A program made the position numbers and the translations under genes. Shown here piece by piece: positions 34,412 through 43,094 of a DNA stretch of 64,000 nt. The stretch comes from Verrucomicrobiaceae bacterium (lineage in GTDB: Bacteria; Verrucomicrobiota; Verrucomicrobiia; Verrucomicrobiales; Verrucomicrobiaceae): positions 1 to 64,000 of the forward strand of contig JAIBCL010000033.1 of NCBI GenBank assembly GCA_019694165.1, read 5' to 3'. Numbering within the stretch: the first letter of the stretch is position 1; every line of letters starts with the position of its first letter. The notes beneath the pieces are model-generated. The model was not told the DNA's origin. It searched no databases and was given only the letters and a program-made list of their open reading frames with translations.

Positions 34412-36193
34412 ATGAGTGCCTCCCATGCAAATGCCAGTGACTCCGCCCCGCCGCCCGGCCGTGTGATGCGGTGGTGCCTCGGCATCAGCTCGCTTGTCGC
34501 CTTCGCCCTCGGCATCGCGGGCCACCTGCATCCCTCGCAGCACATGTCTTTCTGGGATGCGTTTTACCACACGGCGCAGCTTTTCGCGATGCACAGTCCC
34601 CATCTGGAGCATGTTCCCTGGCAGCTCCATTGCGCGCGCCTGCTGGCTGGCGCAACGACGATCGTGGCCGGCTTCCGGTTCTTCCGTCACCTGTGGCGCG
34701 CCGAGGTGGCGGACATGCGCCTGGGGCGGATGAGCGGGCATGTGGTGGTGTGCGGCCTTGGGCGGAAGGGCATGGCCCTCGTCCGGCATCTGCGCGGATC
34801 GGACCACGACGTGGTCGCCATCGAGAGCGCGCCGTCCGCCGAGGCCGCCGCGTGCTGCCGCGCGCTGGGCGTGCATTTGATCGCCGGGAATGCGATGAAC
34901 CCGGACGTGCTGCGTGCCGCCCGCGTCACGCACGCGCGGCAGGTCATCGCCATCTGCCCGCAGGACGGTACGAACTGCGAGATCGGCGCGCAGGTGTACC
35001 GGCTCCGTGCCAGCGCGGGAGGAAGCGATGAGACGGCCTGCTGCGTGCATGTGAGCGACAGCGAGGCCCGGCAGGCGCTGCAGGAGCTGCTGGAGCCGGA
35101 CGGCGGCACGCCCGGGGCGCGCGTGCGCTTCTTCGACTGCTTCGATCCCGAGGCCCGGCGGCTCGTGGCGACGGAGCTGCCCATCGATCACGATGGCGTG
35201 CGGCCCGGGGACCCGCGGCGCGTGCATCTCATCGTGCTGGGCCTGGGCCGGATGGGCCGCGCTCTGGTGCTCCGCGCGGCGCAGCTCGGCGTCTTCGCCA
35301 ACGGCACGCGCATCCGCATTTCCATCATCGACCGTCGTGCTCACACGCGGCGCGACGAGCTGCTCTTCCATCATCCCGGCCTGGCGGACGCGTGCGACGT
35401 GGAATTCCACGAGACCGACATCGCCTCCCCGCGCACGCGCACGCTGCTGGCGCAGTGGTGCGCGGATGCGGACGCCATCACCAGCGTGGCGGTGTGCATC
35501 GACAATGAACAGCAGGCGCTGCACATCGCGCTGCCTCTGCGCCGCATCGCCGCCGGCCGCAGCGCGCGGGTGGCAGTACGGATGCCGGGGCACGACGGCG
35601 TGGCGCGGTTCCTGGAGGCGAGGGCGGCCAGGGGCGCCGCGGCCGGCATGTTCCGCTGCTTTGGCATGGAGGAGCGGGTGGCGGAAACGGGCGCGGTGGA
35701 CGAGGACGCCGGGGAGCGGCTGACCCGCCAGATGCATGAGGCCTACCGCAAAATGCGGCATGAGGAGCCGTCCGCGAATCGCGCGGAACTCGACAAGGAC
35801 CGTGCGATGAAGGCGTGGGATGAACTCGACGAGGATCTCCGCGAATCCAACCGGCAGCAGCGCGCGCACCTCGCCATCAAGATGCGGGCCGTGGACTGCG
35901 AAATCGTGGAGAGAAGTGACCCGCGCCCCGCGCTGTCGGTTTTTGCCGATGCTGAAGTGGATCTCCTCGCCGAGCTGGAACACCGCCGGTGGATGACCGA
36001 GAAGCTCATCGCCGGCTGGACGCACGCGCCTGGTGACAAGAACGAACAGCGGCGCACCAGCCCGCACCTCGTGCCGTGGGCCGGCCTGAGCGACAAGGTG
36101 AGAGAGTACGACCGTGCCACCATCCGCTCCATCCCCGCGCTCATGGACCTGACGGGACAAAAAGTGTGCCGGCGCGCGGACGACGCCCCGTGA
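34412..36193 (+). CDS. Two-TM RCK/TrkA-N channel-like protein with RyR domain
   Basis: 593 residues from ATG 34412. TM1 (MRWCLGISSLVAFALGIAGHL) and TM2 near residues 70-90 flank a pore-sized loop that lacks a K+-channel TVGYG filter. Rossmann/RCK domain 1 starts at VVVCGLGRKG with Cys114, and a second Rossmann repeat starts at VLGLGRMGRAL (about 275). Residues 468-590 are a RyR domain (WDELDEDLRESNRQQ, ELEHRRWMTEKL, HLVPWAGLSDKVREYD). The layout suggests a membrane conductance gated by nucleotide or similar ligand. Residue positions match the paralogue at 40101, which supports the chosen start. Confidence 0.82.
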   Translation: MSASHANASDSAPPPGRVMRWCLGISSLVAFALGIAGHLHPSQHMSFWDAFYHTAQLFAMHSPHLEHVPWQLHCARLLAGATTIVAGFRFFRHLWRAEVADMRLGRMSGHVVVCGLGRKGMALVRHLRGSDHDVVAIESAPSAEAAACCRALGVHLIAGNAMNPDVLRAARVTHARQVIAICPQDGTNCEIGAQVYRLRASAGGSDETACCVHVSDSEARQALQELLEPDGGTPGARVRFFDCFDPEARRLVATELPIDHDGVRPGDPRRVHLIVLGLGRMGRALVLRAAQLGVFANGTRIRISIIDRRAHTRRDELLFHHPGLADACDVEFHETDIASPRTRTLLAQWCADADAITSVAVCIDNEQQALHIALPLRRIAAGRSARVAVRMPGHDGVARFLEARAARGAAAGMFRCFGMEERVAETGAVDEDAGERLTRQMHEAYRKMRHEEPSANRAELDKDRAMKAWDELDEDLRESNRQQRAHLAIKMRAVDCEIVERSDPRPALSVFADAEVDLLAELEHRRWMTEKLIAGWTHAPGDKNEQRRTSPHLVPWAGLSDKVREYDRATIRSIPALMDLTGQKVCRRADDAP

Positions 36194-37911
36194 GCACGAG
36201 CCGGGCCTCATTTTTCACCGCCATGCTCCACGCTCCTCACACACGGCAGGTTTCGTTGCAGGACATCCACGGCGCCGAGCTGCCGTTCATCCGCGCCGAA
36301 ATCCGCAGAACGGTGAACCTGCACGAGCTGGGGCCGACCGTCCTGGTGGTCGGCTCCGCGGTGGAGCTTGAGGACCGCGCCGTGCCTCTCGTGCCGGACG
36401 CCGAGCTGCGCTCGCAGTGCGCCGCCATCGCGGACATGCTCGTGCGCCACGGCATGAACCTCGTCTCCGACGCCTGCCCCGGCATTCCAAATCTCGTCGA
36501 GGGTGAGTACGTCACACGCCCTGGCCGGGGACTGGCGGTCGATCTCTCCATTCTGCGCGGCCCGGATGAGACGATGACCACGCGGGCCTATTCTCCCAGC
36601 GGGTTTCCGTCCATCGGCGACGTGCTTCTTTTTTGCGCGTCGGGATTCGAGGTGCTGAGCATCATCAACACGCACTGCGTGGACCTCGTGCTCGTCATCG
36701 GCGGCGGACTCGGCAGTCTGATGGAGGGCATCATCGCAGTGGTGAATGATCTGCCGGTCCTGTGCTATTCGCCGGCAGGCGGCATCGCGGGCGAGATGCA
36801 GGCCATCTTCGAGCGGTACCTCACCCGCTACAAAACGCTGCGCATCACCACATGCGGCACCGCCGAGGCGCTGGATGCCGCGCTTGCTGCGTTTGCCGGG
36901 GAGTTCCTCAGCGCAGGCCCGCCCTCCCGGCTCGCGGCGTTTCTCTCGCGGCTGGGTCTCGATGCGGAGGCCGCCGCGCCGCACACGCACACGACGATCA
37001 CCATCGCACCGGATCTCCGTCACGTCGCATACGAGTGCGGACCGCGCGGGATTCGCGTGTGCGATCCCGTGCTGCTGATCGACGACGCACGCATCGTCAG
37101 AGACACCACCACCGGCGCGGCGATCCGCAGCCTGCTCGACTCCGCGCCGCGCATCTACCGTCACGACGGCGTCTCATTGCGCGTGCCCGCGGGCATGCCG
37201 CAGCGGGTGTGGTGTCCGAGCATCGACACCTTCCTGCTCATCTCGGCGGTGCGCCGCCGTGCGGGGCGGCATATCCGACGCGTGCTGGATGTCGGCACCG
37301 GCTCGGGTGTCATCGCCCTGTGGCTGGCCGAGCGCAGAGAGGCGCTCGATGTGACCGGCATCGACTCGCAGGCCGAGGCGGCACGCTGCGCGGAGGTAAA
37401 CGCGGCAGACTCCGGTCTGGCGGCACGCTGCCACATCCGGGCCGTGCGCTACCAGGATTTCTGGCGGGACGCGGGCCGGTTTGATCTCGTGGTCTGCAAT
37501 CCGCCCTACCTTCCCGCCTTCGGCACACGCGATGATGCTGACGGGGGTGAATCGTTCTGCGGTCTCGATCTCGTCATCGAGCTGCTTCGCTCGCTCGATC
37601 ATGTGCTCTCGCCCGGTGGAGAATGCTTCCTCACGCTCTCATCCGTCTCGTGGACTGATGCCGGGGTGCGCGGCCTCATGGAGGCGCTGGTCGAGTCCGG
37701 ACGGGCGGAGATGATCGACGAGCGCGAAGTGCCCTTCAAGCTCGCCGCCGTCCTGGTCGATCCGGTCTGGCTCGAAACGCTCGTGCGTGACGGCGGCGTT
37801 TTCACACGAGCGGGTGACTACGCTCACGCACACCGGGTGCAGGTGTGGAAGATCGTCTCAAACCGCCGCGCCTCACCAGCGCGGCACCATGTTGAAGCAG
37901 GAAAGGACTGA
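36190..37911 (+). CDS. SLOG/LOG-like domain fused to a Rossmann methyltransferase
   Basis: 573 residues from GTG 36190, which overlaps the upstream stop (GTGA); ATG 36223 is the alternative. Residues about 30-240 look like a SLOG/LOG nucleotide-binding domain (VVGSAVELED, GMNLVSDACPGIPN, GGGLGSLMEG at about 171-180). Residues about 330-570 are a class I SAM methyltransferase with motif I VLDVGTGSG (about 365) and NPPY at 437-440, as in HemK/PrmC and N6-adenine enzymes. SLOG domains make or sense nucleotide-derived messengers. Being coupled to the channel gene, it probably supplies or modifies the ligand or a macromolecule in the same response. Confidence 0.75.
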   Translation: MSTSRASFFTAMLHAPHTRQVSLQDIHGAELPFIRAEIRRTVNLHELGPTVLVVGSAVELEDRAVPLVPDAELRSQCAAIADMLVRHGMNLVSDACPGIPNLVEGEYVTRPGRGLAVDLSILRGPDETMTTRAYSPSGFPSIGDVLLFCASGFEVLSIINTHCVDLVLVIGGGLGSLMEGIIAVVNDLPVLCYSPAGGIAGEMQAIFERYLTRYKTLRITTCGTAEALDAALAAFAGEFLSAGPPSRLAAFLSRLGLDAEAAAPHTHTTITIAPDLRHVAYECGPRGIRVCDPVLLIDDARIVRDTTTGAAIRSLLDSAPRIYRHDGVSLRVPAGMPQRVWCPSIDTFLLISAVRRRAGRHIRRVLDVGTGSGVIALWLAERREALDVTGIDSQAEAARCAEVNAADSGLAARCHIRAVRYQDFWRDAGRFDLVVCNPPYLPAFGTRDDADGGESFCGLDLVIELLRSLDHVLSPGGECFLTLSSVSWTDAGVRGLMEALVESGRAEMIDEREVPFKLAAVLVDPVWLETLVRDGGVFTRAGDYAHAHRVQVWKIVSNRRASPARHHVEAGKD

Positions 37912-37918
37912 ATCGCGA

Positions 37919-39796
37919 ATGGATCAGGCAGCCAAGTTCTGTTTCGTCATCACGCCCTATGGGAAAAAAGACATCGGGAAGGGCGTCAAATTGGACTTTG
38001 AAGCGGTCTTCGAGCAGATCATCAAGCCGGTGGAGGCCCTCGTGTCCCGGCACCGGCTCAACATCCTCCGCTCAAAGGACGTGAAACGCTCGCGGCTGAT
38101 CACCGACGAGATGATCCGGAGCATCCTCAATGCCGAGGTGGCGATTGTGGACATCAGCTCTGCCGACGACAGGGCCAATGCGAATGTGTTTTACGAACTC
38201 GGTCTCCGTCACGCCTTCCGCAAGCGCGTCAGCGTCATCATCGCCGCGAAGGAGACACGGAAGCACCTGCCCTTCGACGTGAAGGACCTGGGCGTGATCT
38301 TGTACGACCGGAAGACGGAGCGCGGGCGCGCCACGGCTTCCAGGGCGATCGCGGACGCCATCGAATCAGGCCTGCGGGCCTCTGACGAGCGCGACAGCCC
38401 GGTGTTCCGTTTCATCGACGGCTATTCCATTTCGATCCCGCCGAAGAAATGCACCCGGGACTTCCGCTTCGCCTATCAGGTCAAGGGTTGTCCCGACAAA
38501 CACATCGGCATCCGGACCGGCGATCTGTCGAACATCGACGGCATCGACGTCTGGGTGAACTCGGAAAACACGGAACTGGAAATGGGCAGGATGTGCGACC
38601 AGTCAATATCCGGCCTGATCCGCTACCACGGTGCGCCCCGCGACGAGATCGGGTGCGTCACGAGCGACAAGGTCCAGGAGGACCTGCGAAACAGACTGCG
38701 CGGCAACAAGTCCGTCCCCGTAACCACTGCGATCGCGACTGATCCGGACGGACAGGCGGCCCGCCTCGGCGTGCGCAAGCTGGTGCATGTCGCCGTGTTC
38801 CAAGGCCAGCACGGCATCGGCTACCGAGCCGTGAGCGACCTGGGCCAGTGTGTCGTCCAAGTGCTCAAAAAACTCGAAGACCTGAACGCAGGGCCAGCTC
38901 CCGAAGAGTTGAAATCGGTGCTCTTCCCGGTCTTTGGCATCCGCACGGCCGGACTGGATCCTGAACGGGTGGTGCAAGAGCTTGTCGATTCCGCCTGCAC
39001 GTTCATCCAGGCACACCCCGCCTCCGCCGTCACTCATGTTTACTTCCAGGCCTATTCCGATGAGGAACGCCAGCTCTGCGAGTTCATCATGGACGCGCAC
39101 GACCAGCTCGAGCGGACCGGCTCCGATGCGGTGTTCAAAGGCATCAAGGTGACTCCTTCGGCGAGCGTGCAGGAATTGCTGGACCGCATCAGCGGCAGCA
39201 AGGAGGCCGCCATGCGCCTGCGTGACCAGCGCGGAGACCTCAACGGCGCCGTCGAAGTCCTGCGGCAAGGCCTCGCGGAAGGCAGGCAGGCGCTCAAGAG
39301 CGGGCACCAGGATGGCGGGCTGGCGCGTGCCATAGCCGACGGCCTCGCCATGCTCGCCGGCAATCTGCTGCGTCAGGACAACATCAGCGATGCACTGGCG
39401 GTTTACAGTGATGGTCGTGACATCGAGATGGCCTTCGACCAACTGGCCATGACCTACAACACCGTCAACCTGCTGGTCACCCGGATGCTTCATACTGGCA
39501 GGGAATTGACCGGCAACGAGTCCGCGGACATCGCAAGAGTGGTGACCCGCCTGAAAGCCAGAACGAAGAAGGAAAAAGGCGGCGACTGCTGGACGTGGGC
39601 CGACCTCGGCATGTGTGAGTTTCTCCGGCGGCACCATGCAGCGGCTCTGGATGCCTACGCGCGGGCCGCACGATTCGCGAATGCAGAGAACCGGGGCAAA
39701 ATGCTGAAGAAGATCCACGAAATCCGCGACCGCTGGCCGGACGCCGACGCGGAGCGCCGGGAGTTTTATGCGCGCATCGACGGTGTGCTGAGCTGA
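37919..39796 (+). CDS. Deoxyribosyltransferase-like / Macro / TPR-type protein
   Basis: 625 residues from ATG 37919 (ATG 37889 would overlap the upstream gene). Residues 1-155 resemble the nucleoside deoxyribosyltransferase/TIR-like group (FVITPYGKKD, VAIVDISSADDRANANVFYELGLRHA). Residues about 165-380 read as a Macro-type ADP-ribose-binding domain (IGIRTGDLSNIDGIDVWVNS, then SVLFPVFGIRTAGLDPERV). The C-terminal third is helical, TPR- or TRAF-binding-like (WTWADLGMCEFLRRHHAAAL). The set suggests NAD- or ADP-ribose-linked signalling. Seven bases separate it from the SLOG-methyltransferase gene. Confidence 0.7.
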   Translation: MDQAAKFCFVITPYGKKDIGKGVKLDFEAVFEQIIKPVEALVSRHRLNILRSKDVKRSRLITDEMIRSILNAEVAIVDISSADDRANANVFYELGLRHAFRKRVSVIIAAKETRKHLPFDVKDLGVILYDRKTERGRATASRAIADAIESGLRASDERDSPVFRFIDGYSISIPPKKCTRDFRFAYQVKGCPDKHIGIRTGDLSNIDGIDVWVNSENTELEMGRMCDQSISGLIRYHGAPRDEIGCVTSDKVQEDLRNRLRGNKSVPVTTAIATDPDGQAARLGVRKLVHVAVFQGQHGIGYRAVSDLGQCVVQVLKKLEDLNAGPAPEELKSVLFPVFGIRTAGLDPERVVQELVDSACTFIQAHPASAVTHVYFQAYSDEERQLCEFIMDAHDQLERTGSDAVFKGIKVTPSASVQELLDRISGSKEAAMRLRDQRGDLNGAVEVLRQGLAEGRQALKSGHQDGGLARAIADGLAMLAGNLLRQDNISDALAVYSDGRDIEMAFDQLAMTYNTVNLLVTRMLHTGRELTGNESADIARVVTRLKARTKKEKGGDCWTWADLGMCEFLRRHHAAALDAYARAARFANAENRGKMLKKIHEIRDRWPDADAERREFYARIDGVLS

Positions 39797-40042
39797 GAGC
39801 CTGTCCGGTAAATCACTCGAACCACGAGAACTCTACCCCCTCACCCCAGCCCTCTCCCACAGGGAGAGGGAGCAAAACGAGCTGCCGCTCGAATGACAAA
39901 ACACTATTTTCGTTGTGGCGCGGGAGCGCCCTCGTCTCCCTCTCCCCTGGGGAGAGGGCCGGGGTGAGGGGGACGTTTCTGTTTGCTCTCACGCTTTCGT
40001 TTACCTGGCTATGATGATTCAGGGCATTTGCCGGACGGGCTC
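39797..40042. repeat. MITE-like repeat, copy 2
   Basis: The element is bounded by GAGCCTGTCCGGTAAAT and ATTTGCCGGACGGGCTC, which form a 17-base terminal inverted repeat with two mismatches. It starts at the base after the upstream stop codon. The interior has paired CCCTCTCCC/GGGAGAGGG hairpins, GGCGCGGGAGCGCC and GAGAGGGCCGGGGTGAGGG, as in the copy at 27607. It separates the Macro-domain gene from the second channel gene and could end or alter their common transcript. Confidence 0.78.
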
Positions 40043-40100
40043 TGAGGCCACTCCGCGGTTTGCAGTTTGACTCCGGCAGCCGCCCTCGCCAGCTATCCCG

Positions 40101-41855
40101 ATGCCCGGTATCACACCTCCGCCCGCTGGCGAGCGCTGGCGCTTTCTTCAATGGCCCTTCGTCTGGTCGCTCGCCGTGCTGGCCTTTCTCCTCGGCCTCG
40201 CGGGCTACGCGCGCCTGCCGCACGACACGCCGGAGACGCTGCTGGATCATCTTTACAGCACGCTCCAGCTTTTCGTGCTCAATGCCACGTTCGCCGGTCC
40301 GCTGAACTGGCAGCTCGAGATCGCGCGGTTCCTCGCGCCCGCCGTCATGGCCTACACCGCTGCACAGGCTCTCATCGTGCTCTTCCGCGAGCAGTTCACC
40401 CTGCTGCGGCTGCGCTTCACGCGGGGCCACGTCGTGGTCTGCGGACTGGGCAGAAAGGGCTTCAAGGTAGCCTCGGACTTCCGCCGCCGCGGCGAAGCCG
40501 TCGTCATCATCGAGGAGGACGACGAGAACGACTGGATACCCATGTGCAAGGAGATCGGCGCCACCGTGCTCGTGGGTGATGCCACCGACTCGCGGCTCCT
40601 CGCCCAGGCGCGCGTGCAGCATGCACGCCTGCTGGTGGCCGTGTGCGGTGACGACGGCACGAATGTCGAGACCGTCATCCGCGCCAGCGAGCTGAAAAAG
40701 GCGTCCGCACCATCCGGCACGGACGCGCCGCTCGAGTGCCATGTGCACATTGTCGAGTCGGACCTCCGCGCGCTGTTCAAGGAGCACCGTGTCTTCACTG
40801 ACACGGCGGAAGGCGTGCGCATCGCGCTCTTCAACATCTACGACTCCAGCGCCCGCCTCCTGCTGCGCCGCCATCCGCTCGACCGCGAGCACGTCGGCCC
40901 TGATGATCCGCGCACCGTCCATCTGCTCATCATCGGCTTCGGCCTCATGGGCGAGAGCCTGCTGCTCCAGGCGGCGCGCACAAGCCACTTCGCCAATGGC
41001 CGCCATCTGCGCGTGACCGTCATCGACCGCGATCCCTCCGCTTCCGGGCGGCGCTTCATGCGCCGGCATCCACATTTCACGAAAGTGTGCGATGTGGAAT
41101 TCCTCGCGCGCGAGGCGGACGATGCCGCCGCGCTGGACGAGATCGCCGGCCTCTGCGCGGATCCTGCCGCGCTGCCCACCGTGGCCATCTGCTTTGACGA
41201 TGACACGCGCGGCCTCTCCCTCGCCCTCGCCCTGCTGCCGCGGCTCAAGCCGCACCGCGTGCCCGTGCTCCTGCGCATGACAACCGACGGCGGCCTCACC
41301 ACTCTGCTCGATGCCGGCATCGCCGACTCGCGCCTCTCCGGACTGGTGAAGCCCTTCCCCGTCATCGGCCTCTCCTCCGAGAGCGAGGTGCTGCTCCACC
41401 GCGAAATGGACGCCATCGCCGTCGCCATTCACTCCGACTACGTCGCCAGACGCCGCGCGGATTCCCCCGCCTCGGATGATCCCTCGCTTCGTCCCTGGGA
41501 TCAGCTCGACGAAGACCTCAAGGACTCCTGCCGCCTGCAGGCCGACCATGGCGAAGTGAAGCTCCGCGCCGTGGGCCTGCGCATCACCGACGACAAAGCC
41601 CGCGCGCCGGTGACCGCCTTCACACCCGAGGAGGTGGAGGTGCTGTCGAAAATGGAGCACGACCGTTGGAACGCCGACCGCTTCCTCGCCGGCTGGAGCT
41701 ACGCACCCGGAAAAAAAGACGTCGAAAAGAAGACCAGCCCGTGGCTTGTCGGCTGGGACGCCCTGCCCGACGAGATTCGCGAATACGACCGCGAGGCCGT
41801 GCGCAACGTGCCGCGCTTCGTGGAACTGACCGGCCGCCGCGTATGCAGGTCGTGA
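40101..41855 (+). CDS. Two-TM RCK/TrkA-N channel-like protein with RyR domain, second copy
   Basis: 584 residues with the same plan as the protein at 34412: TM1 (FVWSLAVLAFLLGLAGY), a loop, TM2 near residues 75-95, VVVCGLGRKG with Cys114 at the identical residue number, a second Rossmann repeat (IIGFGLMGESLLLQA) and a RyR domain at the C-terminus (WDQLDEDLKDS, KMEHDRWNADRF, GWSYAPGKKD, WDALPDEIREYD). The two are anciently diverged paralogues. They may form hetero-oligomers or respond to different ligands. No TVGYG-type filter is visible. Confidence 0.82.
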   Translation: MPGITPPPAGERWRFLQWPFVWSLAVLAFLLGLAGYARLPHDTPETLLDHLYSTLQLFVLNATFAGPLNWQLEIARFLAPAVMAYTAAQALIVLFREQFTLLRLRFTRGHVVVCGLGRKGFKVASDFRRRGEAVVIIEEDDENDWIPMCKEIGATVLVGDATDSRLLAQARVQHARLLVAVCGDDGTNVETVIRASELKKASAPSGTDAPLECHVHIVESDLRALFKEHRVFTDTAEGVRIALFNIYDSSARLLLRRHPLDREHVGPDDPRTVHLLIIGFGLMGESLLLQAARTSHFANGRHLRVTVIDRDPSASGRRFMRRHPHFTKVCDVEFLAREADDAAALDEIAGLCADPAALPTVAICFDDDTRGLSLALALLPRLKPHRVPVLLRMTTDGGLTTLLDAGIADSRLSGLVKPFPVIGLSSESEVLLHREMDAIAVAIHSDYVARRRADSPASDDPSLRPWDQLDEDLKDSCRLQADHGEVKLRAVGLRITDDKARAPVTAFTPEEVEVLSKMEHDRWNADRFLAGWSYAPGKKDVEKKTSPWLVGWDALPDEIREYDREAVRNVPRFVELTGRRVCRS

Positions 41856-41953
41856 CCAGGGAAAACAGAACCCGTCGTGCGAGAAATGCGGCGGGCGATC
41901 ATCCGCTCCACCACACGATATTCCTGCCGCTCGGAGGCGTATTCTCCCTCCAC

Positions 41954-43045
41954 ATGGCGCGGTTCTTGATGCTTTGGTTCTGTCTTTTTGTCCCGGCGGC
42001 ACGGGCTTGTTCCGTTCCGGTCTTCCGCTACGCGCTCGAGCACTGGCCGGCCGATCCTTTCCAAGTGACCGTCTTTCATCGTGGCGTGCTGAGCGATGCG
42101 GAAAAGTCGCTGATGAAGGTGGACGAACTGGCGAACACCAGCGTGCGGACCGTCGATCTCGCGCACGAACCGCTCGATGACATGCTCGATCTGTGGCGGC
42201 AGCAGAAAACAGAGACGCTTCCGTGGGTCGTCGTTCGTTATCCCGCGACGACAGGGATCCGCATCCCGCTGATCAGTGGTCCGCTCTCGGCTGAGACCAT
42301 GAAGCCGCTGATCGATTCGCCTGCGCGGCAGCAGATCGTTGAACGATTGGCCGCAGGTCAGAGCGCAATCTGGGTTCTTGTCGAGTCCGGTGACAAGGCA
42401 CGAGACGACGGAGCGGCTGCAGTCGTCGAGAAGAGGCTGGAATACCTGATGGGCGTGCTGGAATTGCCCAAGCTCGACGAGCAGGACATCGCGAACGGCC
42501 TGGTCTCGATCAAGGAAGAGGATCTGCGGCTGGAGTTTTCGTTTCTACGCGTGTCGCGGGAAGATCCTGCGGAGAAGCCGTTCGTGCAGATGCTGGTGAA
42601 CAGCGAGAAGGACCTCTCAAGCATCCGTGAGCCGATGGTGTTTCCCGTTTTCGGTCGTGGCCGGGCACTCTATGCACTCGTCGGCGCCGGAATCCGGCAC
42701 GATACGATCGATGAAGCGGCCAGCTTCTTGATCGGCAAATGCTCGTGTCAGGTGAAGGAGCGGAATCCAGGCGTCGATTTGCTGGTTCGCGCCGACTGGA
42801 CAAAGCTCGTCAAGACATCGCCGGAACTGGCGCGCGATCTGCCGTCCGTCGCAGAACTCACGAAATTCGCACCCGTTGCGGTCACCACGGCCTCGCAACC
42901 AGTGGACGCCGCTGCATCCGAAGAGCCGCAGGGGCAGCGTGGGACTTCCGTAATGCTTGTGCTTGCCTACGCCGTCGGCCCGCTGCTGCTGGGCATCGCG
43001 TGGATTCTGATTTCAAAGAGCCGAAGCCAAAACCGCAACCTGTGA
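41954..43045 (+). CDS. Secreted membrane-anchored protein of unknown function
   Basis: 363 residues from ATG 41954, chosen for the signal sequence MARFLMLWFCLFVPAARA followed by CSVPVFRYALEHWPADPF. The CSVPVFRYAL segment followed by an alternating beta/alpha pattern could be a thioredoxin-like fold lacking a CxxC pair. A C-terminal transmembrane helix (VLAYAVGPLLLGIAWILIS) anchors it. I recall similar proteins in Planctomycetes and Verrucomicrobia next to ABC-2 type transport genes; here it lies before a Uma2 gene and the zinc operon. Confidence 0.55.
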   Translation: MARFLMLWFCLFVPAARACSVPVFRYALEHWPADPFQVTVFHRGVLSDAEKSLMKVDELANTSVRTVDLAHEPLDDMLDLWRQQKTETLPWVVVRYPATTGIRIPLISGPLSAETMKPLIDSPARQQIVERLAAGQSAIWVLVESGDKARDDGAAAVVEKRLEYLMGVLELPKLDEQDIANGLVSIKEEDLRLEFSFLRVSREDPAEKPFVQMLVNSEKDLSSIREPMVFPVFGRGRALYALVGAGIRHDTIDEAASFLIGKCSCQVKERNPGVDLLVRADWTKLVKTSPELARDLPSVAELTKFAPVAVTTASQPVDAAASEEPQGQRGTSVMLVLAYAVGPLLLGIAWILISKSRSQNRNL

Positions 43046-43094
43046 CCAACCCGCCTTGCCGAGCGTGGGAACGTAAACTAGAGTCTTTCCAGTC

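Noticed and set aside
34500..34700. Classical potassium channel filter
   Set aside because: No TVGYG-like sequence occurs between the two helices.
34394..36211. 605-residue frame opposite the first RCK-RyR gene
   Set aside because: Antisense shadow; the sense strand shows clear Rossmann and RyR motifs.
39813..42002. 729-residue frame opposite the second RCK-RyR gene
   Set aside because: Antisense shadow crossing a repeat and two real genes.
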